Positions 44,580 to 55,397 of a stretch of DNA of 64,000 nt are shown here, piece by piece. The notes beneath the pieces were generated by a model that did not search any database, had not been told where the DNA came from, and was given only the letters and a program-made list of their open reading frames with translations. The stretch covers positions 62,123,872-62,187,871 of the forward strand of contig CM043953.1 in assembly GCA_014529385.2 (NCBI GenBank), written 5' to 3'. Positions within the stretch are counted from its first letter, which is position 1. Each line of letters starts with the position of its first letter. The DNA is from Adiantum capillus-veneris (taxonomy: Eukaryota; Streptophyta; Polypodiopsida; Polypodiales; Pteridaceae). A program made the translations under genes and the position numbers.

Positions 44580-45542
44580 CTACATATAGCAAGACACCAT
44601 TTTTAACAAAGAATTAAGGTCAACACTATACAAAGACAACTACAAGATGAAAGAAAACATTTCAACATAAAAATTTCCAAAAAAATTCTACGAGTAGAGA
44701 TTGTATTCTGCCACCTTAATCAACACCTTTCCAAGTAATTTTCAGAGTAAAAACCGGATAACAAGCCACTATCTTCTACCCTATCTTTTCTTTTATTCTC
44801 CTCTTGGAAAGCAGAATTGTATTTGAAGTAACATATGGTGGCAAAGTTCGTAGAAAAAGCACAGCCGAGAGGGCAAAGCAGTCATGATACAATAGGCAAT
44901 GAATGTCATTGCCACGATGCCATCCTTCCAAACTCATGCATGTACCACAGAAATGACCCTCAACGGTGGTAAGCAAAAAAGCACATCCAAAGCTAAATGT
45001 CTCTAACTGGATGCACATTTTTGAAGACAACTTGCACCATAAAAAATAAAGGCATTCCTGGTGTGTTAATGCGCCAAAAACCCCAACAAGGAAGCATTTT
45101 AGAGAGCAGCTGAAAATGCTCAGGATGCCATCCATGAGAGCCCTGAACCCTAGTGACGACAAAGGGATAGCAATTCTCCAGCAACATGAAGACAAACAGA
45201 GGAAACAAAGGTCTATATCTTCTTGCCAAAACAACAAGTAACAACACAATGCTCTACGCATTCATAGCCCACCAAAGGAACACTTGCCATAATAGGCACA
45301 TGAGTATGCCAATCAGTGGGGGTTGTTCTCTTGTATCTCTTGCAAGATTATAGACAGGTTTGTCCTTGGAATCATATGCATGGCCTTTCCATGTGCGGCT
45401 AAAAGTAGCTCAAGCCATCATGCTTCCTATGCCTTCGCTGTCTTGGATTGCTAAAGAGGCTTCATGTAAGCTGTAGTTTGGGTGCCACCGCTAAAATAAT
45501 GGCTGGGCAGCAACCTTGGATTTAAGGACACATATCATAGCC
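44580..45542. other. Mostly unassigned; possible LINE-like minus-strand remnant
   Basis: A 161-codon minus-strand frame at 45261-44776 is Cys/Leu/Phe-rich and overlaps another frame at 45247-44993 with GWHPEHFQLLSKMLPCWGF. This vaguely recalls the zf-RVT tail of LINEs, but I would not assign it firmly. Confidence 0.3.
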
Positions 45543-45694
45543 AAGCATTGGAGCCTTCATCTGGACAGGTTCATTCCATGCAGCCATGTGTTTCAATTCC
45601 TCAATACTTCATATATCAGACAGGTCTCTCAAATGGCAAGACTCTGATAGGGACATCAGGGTGGCATATTATAGATGTGAATCAGCCATTTGAA
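45543..45694 (+). CDS. Candidate captured exon
   Basis: Bounded by CATATCATAG (acceptor) and GAAT/GTAAGC (a strong donor), this 152-base block reads QALEPSSGQVHSMQ, VSIPQYFIYQTGLSNGKTL and GWHIIDVNQPFE. The PQYFIYQ-type segment resembles linker sequence of plant single-RRM proteins, but no RRM is present. Nothing upstream or downstream continues it, so it may be a gene fragment carried by a transposon, or an isolated exon remnant. Confidence 0.3.
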
Positions 45695-46524
45695 TGTAAG
45701 CAGTCCTCTTTGTTCACATGCTTAGTGCTTTCATGGCACGAGGTATTCAAAATTTAGCAATTGGAAGCCACCTTCTCATAAAGGGGCAGCAAAATTTCTA
45801 CAATCTTGAGTTGTGCCTACTAAGAACACCTTCACCAACAATTCATTGGTATGGCTAGACTAGGTATTTTTTGCCTCTCCAATTCCATGTTAGATGTAGC
45901 AAGCTGCCATATCACAGGACATGGACAGCAGTTACAGTCCCCTTTGGACAGCCGTGATAGGTAGCCTTGGGTTCACACTGGGTGGATTCGCCTGCCACTG
46001 ACACGTGGCATACAAAGGGGGTGGTGGTCGAGTGGACACCGTGGCCAATTCACCGCCCACACTTTGGAGATAGGCATAGCTATGTTGTTAGAGATATTCG
46101 TGGCTGCCTTTTATGTTCGTATATATGCTCGGCTGGTTTTTCTGGGACATCTATGCAACGTATGAGTCGTTTGACTCTAGAGTCATATGTTTTCAGTCGA
46201 GTGCTTGTACACCTGCACTCTTTGCACAGTTTAAGTCTCGACACCCACATTGTACCTGTGAGTCGTGGGCTTGGAGCTAAGTGTGTTGCCTACAAAAGTC
46301 TGTATCGGTTCTTTGGGTATAGTTGAGGGCTTGGAGTCTGTTGATGTGTCATTCTAAGTATAGACTTGCTTCTTTTCATATTGTTATTCAGTGATTGTTT
46401 TTATGTGTGGAGTGAGATTTTTTGCAGACTGCACTGAGGAACAACACAATAGAGAGCACAACACATTTCTTGCTAAAGATGCTCTTATTTTTGACACGCC
46501 TGGTGGGAGTTTACACACTCAAGC
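45695..46524. other. No supported gene; possibly LTR-like
   Basis: A 119-codon plus-strand frame at 45967-46326 shows no domain. Confidence 0.35.
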
Positions 46525-46690
46525 AGCTAGATAGTCCAGTCTCTCAGCTTGGTTAAGTCAGCTGCTCCATACTAGTTTCGTCTGGTCCGGTCTAGTCCAC
46601 TTTTGCCCTCGTCTACTCTAGCCTGGTCTGGTTTAGTCTAGTCTAGCATGTCGTCTCGTCAGTTTGGTCCAGTAGGTCTAGTCTGTCCAC
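46525..46690. repeat. TCTAGTCTGGTC-type low-complexity repeat
   Basis: Short words such as GTCTAGTC, TCTGGTCC and GTCTAGTCT are repeated irregularly over ~165 bp. Confidence 0.7.
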
Positions 46691-46699
46691 TTGGTTAAA

Positions 46700-46975
46700 G
46701 GGTCTTCTTGCCCATAGGTTGAATGGATGTCACTTGCACATCTACCCTATGTGCATGTGGACATGCTACTCCTGTTCAAGACATCCTAGGGAGTGTTTTA
46801 GCACCCTTGTGAGCCTATTAGCAAGACCTACATGCCCGGGTCTTCTTGCCCAAGGTTGAGTGGATGTCACTTGCACATCTACCCTATGTGCATGTGGACA
46901 TGCTAACTTCTGTTCAAGACATCCTAGGGACTGTTTTAGCACCCTTGTGAGCCTATTAGCAAGACCTACATGCCC
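46700..46975. repeat. Two-copy tandem duplication, 138-bp unit
   Basis: The units start GGGTCTTCTTGCCC at 46700 and 46838 and match over almost their full length, through GCAAGACCTACATGCCC. Confidence 0.95.
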
Positions 46976-47299
46976 AGACACGTTAGAGTAGTTGCATTCC
47001 CTACGATTGCACATGAGCACAGCCAGTGTCTACTAGGTGTAAGCATTGGGGAGTGTGCTTGTACAATTGCATCAATACCCCAACACACGTATTTATCTAC
47101 ATATGAAGCACCTCTTATGAGTGAGTTTATTAACTCATTAATGAGTGACGTTTTAAGAAATTGTGGGTTTTTATTGGCATTGCCCGACCTTGCTTTAATT
47201 CCATATATAAGTGACCATAGGGGGAAATCGAAGGGAAATTGTGGGTTTTTCTTCGTGTGTTGCTATTGATTTCTCCCCTAGGTGTCCAAGCTTGTTTCA
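46728..47299 (+). repeat. 5' LTR of a Ty3/gypsy element, with duplicated start
   Basis: The LTR begins TGTCACTTGCACATCTACCC and ends TTGTTTCA before a degraded PBS (TGGTATTAAAGCTC at 47301). It is clearly related to the ~1-kb LTRs at 51049, 57719 and 60799: the same order of TGTCAC..., CTATGTG, GTGAG(T/C)CTATT, GACC, CATGCCCAG and CCT(C/A)CG. Its first ~137 bp plus 28 bp of flank are tandemly duplicated (46700-46837 and 46838-46975). Confidence 0.7.
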
Positions 47300-47300
47300 A

Positions 47301-49100
47301 TGGTATTAAAGCTCATACGATTCTTCTTCTATGGAGGATCCTATCCTTCTTCTACAACACAAATGAGTTCTAGCAGTGAAGTCAATAGAAATGACACCCT
47401 AGTGATTGCACATCTCCAAGAAGATGAAGAACGCTCAAATCCGAGCGAGGGAACGGAGGGAACCAACAAGAGCAAGCATCATTCCAAAAACTCAAGAGAC
47501 CATGGCAAGTTTCTCACAAGAAAACTTAACAAGAGTATCGACCAGCGTTACCGGGGAATGCGTTCCCGCTTGCCTGGAACGCCGGAATGCCGTTACATCC
47601 ATGTAGGGTTGCCAAGAACATCTCGGAACCTTGGGACGTTCCGGCAGACAAGTTAATACCGGAACGGGATGGCTGGAACAGCCCGGAACGCTGAAACAGA
47701 CAGAGCTGGACAGCCGGATGCCGTTCAACGGACATTTTACCAGCCAACTGTCATAAACGGGGCAGAAATATAAAAAGTTGAGGGGAACTCCCCCTTATAA
47801 AATGCACACCCCTCTCATCCCTTTCCTCCACAATTGACACAAGGCTCTCTCTCCTTCTTGCTCTCAAGCTCTACCCTTGCTCTCTAGCTCTACGGTGACC
47901 GGTCTACCCTCAAGGTCTCTCCCCCTTGCTCTCAAGGAGAGACCAAGGGACTTCCAAGAGAAGGTTTTGGATGAGTTGGCCAACCTGATGCTCCAATCAA
48001 ATGAGACTTTTAAAGAACTCATGACCAGAACCAAGTTTCTGGGTGCTAAGCTTCCTCAGCAACAAGGTGAATCTTTGGTTACGAAATGCATGGAGAAGGC
48101 TCTTCCCAAAACTTCTCAGCAAAAACTTTGAGAGAGTCTCCGACCTGACGCCACTCTAGAGAAGTTCGTTGCAACTGCTACTAGGATAGAAGGAGCTCGA
48201 AAGTTGTTTACCGACTCCCCTCAAGTAGAGCCCACCTCAGTCTTTTTGGAAAGTCCTTCTGATCCTTTGACTTCTTTACGCAGGGAAATCGAAGACTTGA
48301 AGTTACAACGATCTCTTCAAGAGGAGAGATCATTCTCTCTTCGACAGGAGAAGACTCCACATCAAGAAGCTTTGAACCAGATCAAGCGGGAGTTGCAGGA
48401 GCTCAAGGCTCATCAGGAGTCTAAGGCTATGGTCTGGTATAGCTCATGCCGTTCTCCAGGGCATCCTCCGCAAGAAATGCCCGCTTCAAGCTTATTGCCA
48501 CTTTTGTGAGAAGTCCGGCCATGAGGACAAGGAGTGCTGCTATCTGAAGGGATTGCGGCAATTGCCTTGCCCCTACGCTTCAACAAGGCTTGGCTCCTTT
48601 ATCCAATATGGTTTCTCCATATGGCCATTCAAATCACATGTCACCCTTGCTGACAACCCCTATGCCTACTAGGCAAGGTATGTAAAGCACCTCAGCTTCC
48701 AACCCCATGCAACAGGAGCAGAGACCACCTCGTCCCCCGCCTCGCCCATCTAATCGCCCCATCTTATGCTACAAGTGTGGGGAATATGGGCATTACCAAA
48801 GCAAGCGTCCCCAGCCCGAAGGGTCTCCACCTTGCCATCATTGTCCCGAAGCTAACAATCACTACAGTAAAGATTGTCCCAAACAACGGGCATCCACGAC
48901 TTCAACCATCAATCCGAACCAACAAGAGTTCGCATTTCCAAAGATCAAGCTGATTGCGGTAAGCACCATTCCTGGATCGTCACCTGCTACAGATGTGGTT
49001 ACCCCTAAGGATAGGGTGTCACAAGTGGAGGAGACCACGGATGTCCTCACTAGGTCCCAACGAGAAACCTAGGCCTCAGCCTTCTTGAAGGTCCAACTCT
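47301..49100 (+). pseudogene. Ty3/gypsy gag with two zinc knuckles
   Basis: From ATG at 47363 a frame includes IAHLQEDEERSNP, while the next frame gives KKMKNAQIRARERREP, so a shift lies near 47430. After an interrupting block (about 47540-47890) gag resumes with ALKERPRDFQEKVLDE, ETFKELMTRTKFLGAKL and a coiled coil (LRREIEDLKLQRSLQEE). At 48770-48880 two knuckles occur: CYKCGEYGHYQSKR, with the last Cys lost, and CHHCPEANNHYSKDC. Stops lie at 48129 and 48509. Gag of this type assembles particles and binds RNA. Confidence 0.75.
47540..47890. other. Insert-like block within gag
   Basis: The block interrupts gag similarity. It is rich in GGAACG/CCGGAA words on both strands (47550-47730). It then has a TATA-like TTATAAAATGCACACCCC near 47796 followed by CTCTCTCTCC-type sequence, as in an LTR promoter. 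It may be a small solo LTR. No clear target duplication was found (GTTACCGG at the left, GTGACCGG at the right). Confidence 0.4.
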
Positions 49101-50635
49101 TCCATTTCCTCCTCAACAACCTAGTCCATTTGCAACGTCTGAGTCTTGACAAGCCACCTCTTGGTGCCAAGAGCCGACCGATCTCTCTGCTATCTAAGAT
49201 TGATGAGGCATTCTTGGAAGCAGTAGTTGACTTGTAACAAGTCAAAGTCCCCGACAAAGCCTTGCCTAACAGCCACAAGCCTACAACAGAGACTATCTTG
49301 AAGAACACCTTTCGACAAGTATCCCTTTACGACATGCTAAAGTTGGATGCAAATCTTCGAAGTGGCACTCTTACAGTCATTCAATCTCTGTACCTTGGAG
49401 CACAGTTCAATGGAAGGCACCTCCCGTGCAACCCTCTTAAGTCTTACATGATTTCATATCCCTCTGCTACACCAACCCATGATGTCTCGAAGCTCCAAGA
49501 GGCGACACAATCTTCATCTTCTGATGCACCCTCCCCAGCTACACCTCCTAACCCAGTCAGACAAGTCAACATGGGTGACCCTGACAGCCTTCATTCCATC
49601 CTCTTAGCCGCTTGGTTATGGCATCACCCCGTGCTATTCGATTAGATAGTCTCTTTTATGCACTCTTTTAAAGATGTTTTTGCCTTGTCCTACAAGGATT
49701 TGGAAGAAATCCACCAGAATTGGTTGTCTATACTATCCCTCTGGTTGAAGGGGCTAAGCCAATGAAGGCCGAGCTTACAAGCTCAACCCTAAGTATGCAA
49801 AAGTTCTCAAATTGGAGTTAGAAAAAATGCAAGAAGCATGGATTATTGTACATGTAGAGCACTCTGAGTGGCTATCACCCATGGTCATCGCCCCCAAAAA
49901 GAAATCCAATAAAATCCGTGTGTGCGTCGACTACCGCGCTTTGAACAAGGTAACAATCCTTAATGGTTTTTCCAATCTTCACTGAACGCGTGCTCGAGGA
50001 TGTGGCAAGACATACTTTACAGTTTCATGGATTGGTTCAGTGGCTACAATCAGTTGGGCATCCATCCCGGTGATCTGATCAAAACTACGTTTGTAACTGG
50101 GGTATTTTCATTTACACAAGAATGCTTTTTGGCCTAAAAAACTGCTCCACCTTTCAATCGCACAATATATCTCATCTTTTATCAGCTGCTCACGGATCAT
50201 CTTCGCATATTCATGGACGATTTTCAACCTTCTCCGACGCCTTATGTTCCACCCCAGTGGAGAATCTAGGAACACCTTACTCAGCTCTCTCTCGTCTTCC
50301 TCAAGTGCGGGGAGGCACGTCTAAAGCTCAATCCAAACAAATGTCATTTTTTGGTCATTGAAGGTACGCTTTTAGGCCATGTGGTATCTGCTAAAGATTT
50401 AGCGCCTAACCGAGAGAAGATAGTAGCTAACTTGAGGTTGCCTCCTCCCATCAATCCCAAAGGTGTCTAGAGCGTTGTGGGACACACAAGCTATCATCAC
50501 AGGTTCATCCACATGTATGCATAGATGGTTGAACCCTTGACACGCTTGACTAGTGCTATTGTGCCATTCCAATGGTCAAAGCCTGAGGCTGACGCATTTG
50601 CTTACCTCAAATAGTACCACGCTCTCTTGTGCTGC
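49101..50635 (+). pseudogene. Ty3/gypsy protease/reverse transcriptase remnant
   Basis: Frames at 49262-49645 precede an RT that reads KIRVCVDYRALNKVTI at about 49913. It continues with DWFSGYNQLGIHP-like sequence (50030), KTTFVTGVFSFTQ (50090), KCHFLVIEGTLLGHVV (50340), NREKIVANLRLPPP (50410) and PLTRLTSAIVPFQWSKPEA (50535). Many stops and shifts are present, and the YMDD box near 50210 is frameshifted (IFMDDF in one frame). Similarity ends abruptly at about 50630, before RNase H. Confidence 0.8.
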
Positions 50636-50639
50636 TTTA

Positions 50640-50944
50640 TCACGCAAGATATCAGGGAAAGGCAAAGAAGCTGGTCCCACTCTGACAAGGGCCATACAGA
50701 GTACAAGAGATTTTACCACAAGGAGCAATACAATTAGTCACTTTGGACGGTGTTCCCTTGTCGCTTGTAAATGGCTAAAGAGTAAAATCCTATTATCCCT
50801 CATAGTAAGCAAATCTATACCTGTTCTAATCAGTTTAAGTTCCAGTATTCCCATCCTCTCAGCATCCCCCTTCTCTCCATTCACTTAACCTCACCCAGAC
50901 CATGTTTCTCCTGCAAATCCATCAACCTCTCATGTGTCCCAACA
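50640..50944 (-). repeat. LTR fragment of a second gypsy element (minus)
   Basis: On the minus strand TGTTGGGACACATGAGAGG begins directly after a polypurine tract (AAGGGGAGGAAT at 50956-50945). The LTR runs toward lower coordinates and contains CTCTTGTACTCTGTATGGCC. Its far end is not clear and it abuts the plus-strand RT near 50630. Confidence 0.6.
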
Positions 50945-51048
50945 ATTCCTCCCCTTAAACTCATTTCCTCCCACCATGGTTGAAACTCGTTTCCTTCCAA
51001 GTGCAACCCAATGTGCTTTGTTTTGCTCTACAACTTCTTGTATTTCGA
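50945..51048 (-). pseudogene. Gypsy integrase tail (minus), part 2
   Basis: The minus strand reads FQPWWEEMSLRGGIV in one frame, the typical last residues before the polypurine tract and LTR. It continues the piece at 52330-52073 once the solo LTR is removed. Confidence 0.6.
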
Positions 51049-52072
51049 TGTAAGGTGTAGCGGAAATGAATGTTAAACTTTGCTCAAGATGAGTGCTCCG
51101 AACTGTGCTCAAGGTTCCTTTTACTTATAGAAGGGAGAGCCTTCCATTCCTTAAATGAGAGTGCAAATGATCACAAACAAAGTGAATGACACTATGAATG
51201 AAGGTGCTGAGACTGAGAGATAAAGAGAAGAATAGGACACAAGAATGTTGTCAAACCCTCCTCCGAAGGCCCCACTCTCTATGGCGGGAGCGGTCTACTA
51301 TTGATTGCACAAATCTGAGAGCGGTCTACTATTGATTGCACAAATCTCTACAATGCTTGGACTTGCCGACGATGTCGACGACGATGAGAACGACAAGGAG
51401 TCGGGCTGAGATCTGAAAATGCTAATGGCTGAAATCTGCAAATCTTTATCTCCTGAATTCTGACTCTATCTCGGTGACGATGGCGATAACAACAATGTGA
51501 GAACAACACGCTGAAAATGCAGATGCTGAAATCTACGTTTTCCGGGCTGAATCAGCAAACGCTCGTTGATCTGACCGTGCGGCGAGGATTTGCTGCGAGA
51601 AGGTGAGATCTGCAAGGTTCGGGGGTTCTACTGCGGAATCTTGATGCTGAAAACTGAAAACACTAATGCTATTCTGGGTTCGGTCGTGATGGAACTGCAA
51701 ACGCTGGGCTGCTATGCTGCTCGCCAGAAAGTGCTAGTGCTAGGTTTTCTTATACACTTGCTTGGTCAGTTTGCCCTACCCAGTTTCCCAACAAAAGTCA
51801 CTTAAAAATAATAAGTGAAAATTAGCTAAAATAGGGAAAATAGGTCTATGCACTATAAAAATGCTCTTGATGGGTTCTGATGGTAATCTGATGATCATGT
51901 TGTGTGCAACCAGAGGATATGTATCTACCCTAAGTGTCTGGACATGCACGGTCTGCGAACAGACTCACAAAAGTGCCTGAACACTTCCTAAGCTAGGCTG
52001 ATTGAACTAAACTGAACCCATGTCATGAAGTAGCTTGTACCCGTACACATAGGATTAGATGTGCACGTGACA
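51049..52072 (-). mobile_element. Solo LTR (1024 bp, minus)
   Basis: On the minus strand it runs from TGTCACGTGCACATC to TTTCCGCTACACCTTACA. It aligns along its length with the LTRs at 57719-58802 and 60799-61879 (shared CACTTTTGTGAGTCT, ACCGTGCATG, TTATTTTTAAGTGACTTT and AAAAGGAACCTTGAGCA). It is flanked by TTCGA and TTGGA, a 5-bp target duplication with one difference. The two flanks are consecutive parts of one gypsy integrase tail. No internal region is present, so it arose by LTR-LTR recombination. Confidence 0.85.
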
Positions 52073-52330
52073 TTGGATCATTGTTTCCATTCAATTTTTC
52101 CCACCTTGTTGTACTATCAATTGGTTCCTACAATTGGTTCTCTAATCGAGTATCTTTCTCATGGAACTTCCACTTCACATTCTCATTCCTATTACTTTTG
52201 CAGTGTCCCTTCGCCATTGTTTTGTGATTTATTTTCCACCACTTGCCCGGGGTTCGGTTTCTCTCCGAAGTGATAAATTTATCTCAACCGGTATCTCTCA
52301 ATGTAATCGTGTTCATCCTGGCAGATTTCC
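52073..52330 (-). pseudogene. Gypsy integrase tail (minus), chromodomain-like part 1
   Basis: The minus strand reads FHEKDTRLENQL and EPIDSTTRWEKLNGNNDP, then (after the solo LTR) IEIQEVVEQNK. The pattern resembles the end of chromodomain-type integrases but is degraded and includes stops. Confidence 0.5.
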
Positions 52331-52439
52331 TACGTAAATTCTCTTCCCATCACTGAGGTTTCCTTCTTCTTCCCATCACTCTTATTGTGTCAACGATGTC
52401 CTTGGTCACTCTGATAGCCGGCGTAATCTGGGAAGCACC

Positions 52440-52830
52440 ACATTTGGAAGTTGCAGCAGCTCTCTTTTCTCCTATCTACTCTACCCTGGCCCCTACCCTC
52501 TCCCATCGCCCCTTTCTACCCCTCGCCCCTACCCCCTCGACCCTACCCACCCCCTCGCCCCTACCTACCTAACCCTCGCTCCTACCCACCCTCTCCCCCC
52601 TCGCTACCTCCCTTGGTCCTTACCCACCCCCTCGTCCTTCCCTACCTCACACTCGCCCCTACCTACCTAACTCTTGCCCCTCTTACCTCCCCTCATCCCT
52701 ACCCACCCCCTCATCCTCCCTCGCCCCTCTCTAGTGCACTCGGCTCTATCTACCCAGTAACCCCCTCCCCCCTATCGTCTTCAATTACTCCCCTACCCGT
52801 ACCCCCGTCGTCACATTCCCCTATCCATTT
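52440..52830. repeat. Pyrimidine-rich CCCTACC-type low-complexity tract
   Basis: CCCCTACCC, CCTACCTAAC, CCCTCGCCCC and CCACCCCCTC words alternate for ~390 bp with almost no purines except A in CTACC. It resembles a decayed short-unit satellite. A long plus-strand frame through it is Pro/Leu/Ser/Thr-only and not a credible protein. Confidence 0.8.
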
Positions 52831-52919
52831 CAGCTATCGCACCAGCAACTATCTACCAGCATTTCGACTTTTCTGGCACACATTTCAACATCAAACAATC
52901 TACCTTTCTTCCAATCTGC

Positions 52920-54080
52920 ACACTCACAGGGTGGTATCTGATGCTCGTCAAGATCTGAAAGGTTATGTCTGTATGCTATTGCACCGATTGAACCCTGTAA
53001 GTAAGCTCCTATGGGTTACAGAGCATTATAAAGTTTGCTGGCAGTTTGCTGAGTGTAACACGCGGGAAGCTTTGCAAAAAAAGCCTACTCGTAGGGACAG
53101 ACAAAGTAGTTCTGAAGAGAAGGCAAAATCTAATCAAAGCAGCCATGATGTTACCGAGATGACTTCCAGTGAATCTAGTGATGAACGTTACATTAGAGCA
53201 CCCTCTAACAAGGCTGATTCGGATTCCAGCTCAATATCACGGTCTTCGAGCACCAAAGAGGTAGAACCCAAAGGCATAAGAAAGGGAGAACGTCAGGTAT
53301 TACGTCATGAAATAAGCAGACCTCCTAAATGCAAAGTCAAGCAGAGTTCACGTTGAATTTTCACTTGCAGCTACCCCATCCTTTTCTCAAGGATATCCTT
53401 TCTAAGGATCAACTGCAGAAACTAGGTCTAGCTGCATTAGCAATTACAGATTTACCCACTGATTTGGCTAGGGCTATGGTGCACGAACTTTTGAACCGTT
53501 TTTTGAAAGTGCGGGGCCACAACCTTACCGCTACGCGGATTGGTCATGTATAAGGAATGACCACCTTTCTGTCTTTGAAGCCGGCCACGCGCACATACTC
53601 CTGGCTTTCCAAAGATACCACCATTCAGGCCAGTCAAGAGTTGCTACATACTGATCACCCAGACTATGCACGGAATAAAGAGTTGTGGGCTATCTTTAAG
53701 TATTACTTTTTACCCGGAGATGCCAGAGAGTCAAAGAAAAGTTGTGAAATGCCCACATTGTTTTCCCACTGTGATGGCCTCTACTGTCTGATCCACACAA
53801 TACCTTGTGGATTTCACCATTTCTTTACACATCCTTACGGACCAGGGCCAAACGATTTTGAGCACAAGTGCAATTTGTACAGTCGCGTTTTCAGTATTTT
53901 GCAGCGCCTATGTTGGCTTGGGTAATCAACATCCATGTTAGCCTTATGGCCATGGCTGCAGATATTCAAGGAATGCACTCAAAAGCATAAGGTAAATATG
54001 TTGCCAATGCAACCGACCCAATACTTAGGAAGAAAAAGAAGAGGGCGAGAGTGGTGAAGGACTTGCCACTGTCCCCAAAG
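52920..54080 (+). pseudogene. Unrecognised ORF chain, probably a transposon gene
   Basis: Plus-strand frames follow one another with shifts at about 53340 and 53553. The first (to 53356) ends in a Ser-rich, basic stretch (SDSSSISRSSSTKEVEPKG). The second (53329-53553) has FLKDILSKDQLQKLGLAALA. The third (53557-53925) has ELWAIFKYYFLPGDARESKK and a Cys/His-rich part. They may originally have been one protein. I do not recognise it. The position between element remnants favours a TE-encoded or TE-captured gene. Confidence 0.35.
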
Positions 54081-54875
54081 GACTAGGGTGACTCACCTTG
54101 CACCTGCACGGTGCTCCTCGTCTACTTCCGCTCCTTGTTCTACTGAGCAAGTGCTCTGTTCGGGTCTTTCAGATCACATTCTTCATGTCCCAGCTGCGGC
54201 TTCTCCATCTTGTGTTTCAATCCCTACATATCCCATCTTCACTCCTACCAACTGTGACTACCACCCGTACCCCACCTGCAGCTCGCTCTTCCCCTCTACC
54301 TATCTCTATGACATCCACTCCACTTGTCTCGGCTACACCTACTATGCATGCTACAAGTTCACGAGCTGTGCCACGTACTAGCCCTGCCTCGCCAGACACC
54401 GTTGCGGGATCTTTAGCAGTGGCGGACTCTACCTCGCTCTTTTGGCTCTCTGAGGAGATACTGCACGAGTCCAAACATGGTATTGCTACCATTGAGCTTG
54501 GAGCAGAGAGGTTGGCTGCTACTCCCCAATGCCACTCAACCACATATGCAGCCATGGAGGGGTCTTTGCGTGTCGCAAAGAGTGCGATCGCCGATAGAGA
54601 TGCTATTATTTATGCTTTGCGCCACGTATTGAAAGAGAAGTCTAACATCATTGACAACCTTCGAGCTCACGTGCAAGTATTTCGTGAGATGCTACTACAG
54701 GGCGATGTGGGGATTCAAGCTCCAATGGGTATGGGGTCTCCTGTTGGGTATGCACAACCAAGTACTTCTACACATTTCACGGGACCCTCTACACCGACTC
54801 CTGTAGGATATGTTCAGCCTCAACAGTTGCCATACTATCCTCAACGGTTTCAGCGAGCAGTGAGTAGAAGTATAG
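54081..54875 (+). CDS. Unrecognised Pro/Ser/Thr-rich ORF with helical centre
   Basis: One frame (from 54098) stays open for over 260 codons before entering copia sequence antisense at about 54880. It has a Pro/Ser/Thr-rich N-terminal part, then a probably helical middle (VAKSAIADRDAIIYALRHVL, KEKSNIIDNLRAHVQVF) and a Gln/Pro/Tyr-rich tail (STHFTGPSTPTPVGYVQPQQ). The coiled middle and low-complexity ends would suit a structural protein encoded by a retroelement. No family is recognised. The reading frame past 54880 is not part of the gene. Confidence 0.35.
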
Positions 54876-55381
54876 ATTGCAACTACTCCAAGATCTCTAA
54901 TCTAGAGATCGGAACCTCATCAAGAAGAGCTTGCCAGTTCTCAAGAAGCTTGACAATGGCTTCGTGTTCTTGCATGTTGGTGTTGCCTAGTCTCTTGATC
55001 AAAGACTTGATAGATGAGGTCAGCATGCTCGTAGCTACAAGCAAAAAATTGCCAAATGGCTTGTGCAAAGGTAAGATTTCTTGCAAGTTTCACTTGCCTT
55101 TTATGGCAAAGCTGAATGAGCTCCACTTGAGCACTAATGTCTCGGGCTTTCCAAGCTTTGTATGCCTCAATCTAGCCACAAGGTACTTTCTCTTTGGGTG
55201 ACTCACATTTGTACCATTGAGCTTATCTATATAGGGTGGGCTTGTTAGAGATAGTGGAAGCAAACAAGGAAGCTACGTCATCTATTTCAAGGTTCCGGAT
55301 TCCTTGGAATGGAGTGCTTAGCTTGATAGGCTAGAAGATGCTAGAGGGAGCTCAAGAGTGAAGGCTTATGAAGATTAGTGG
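54876..55381 (-). pseudogene. Copia gag, 5' part (minus)
   Basis: Minus-strand frames read YKAWKAREISAQVELIQLC, then LTFAQAIWQFF and YEHADLIYQVFDQE / LIKRLGNTNMQEHEAI in neighbouring frames, the UBN2-type gag pattern. Stops and shifts break it, and similarity ends at about 54876. The rest of the element is absent. Confidence 0.6.
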
Positions 55382-55394
55382 TGCTCTGATACCA
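55382..55394 (-). other. Copia primer binding site (minus)
   Basis: On the minus strand TGGTATCAGAGCA lies just after the LTR end, complementary to initiator tRNA-Met. Confidence 0.8.
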
Positions 55395-55397
55395 CGT

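Noticed and set aside
52451-52920. Long Pro/Leu/Ser-rich open frame
   Set aside because: It is a translation of the pyrimidine-rich CCCTACC tract. Composition alone keeps it open and all three forward frames look alike.
54880-55201. C-terminal third of the long plus-strand frame from 54098
   Set aside because: From about 54880 the frame is antisense to copia gag. Only the part before that is kept as a candidate.
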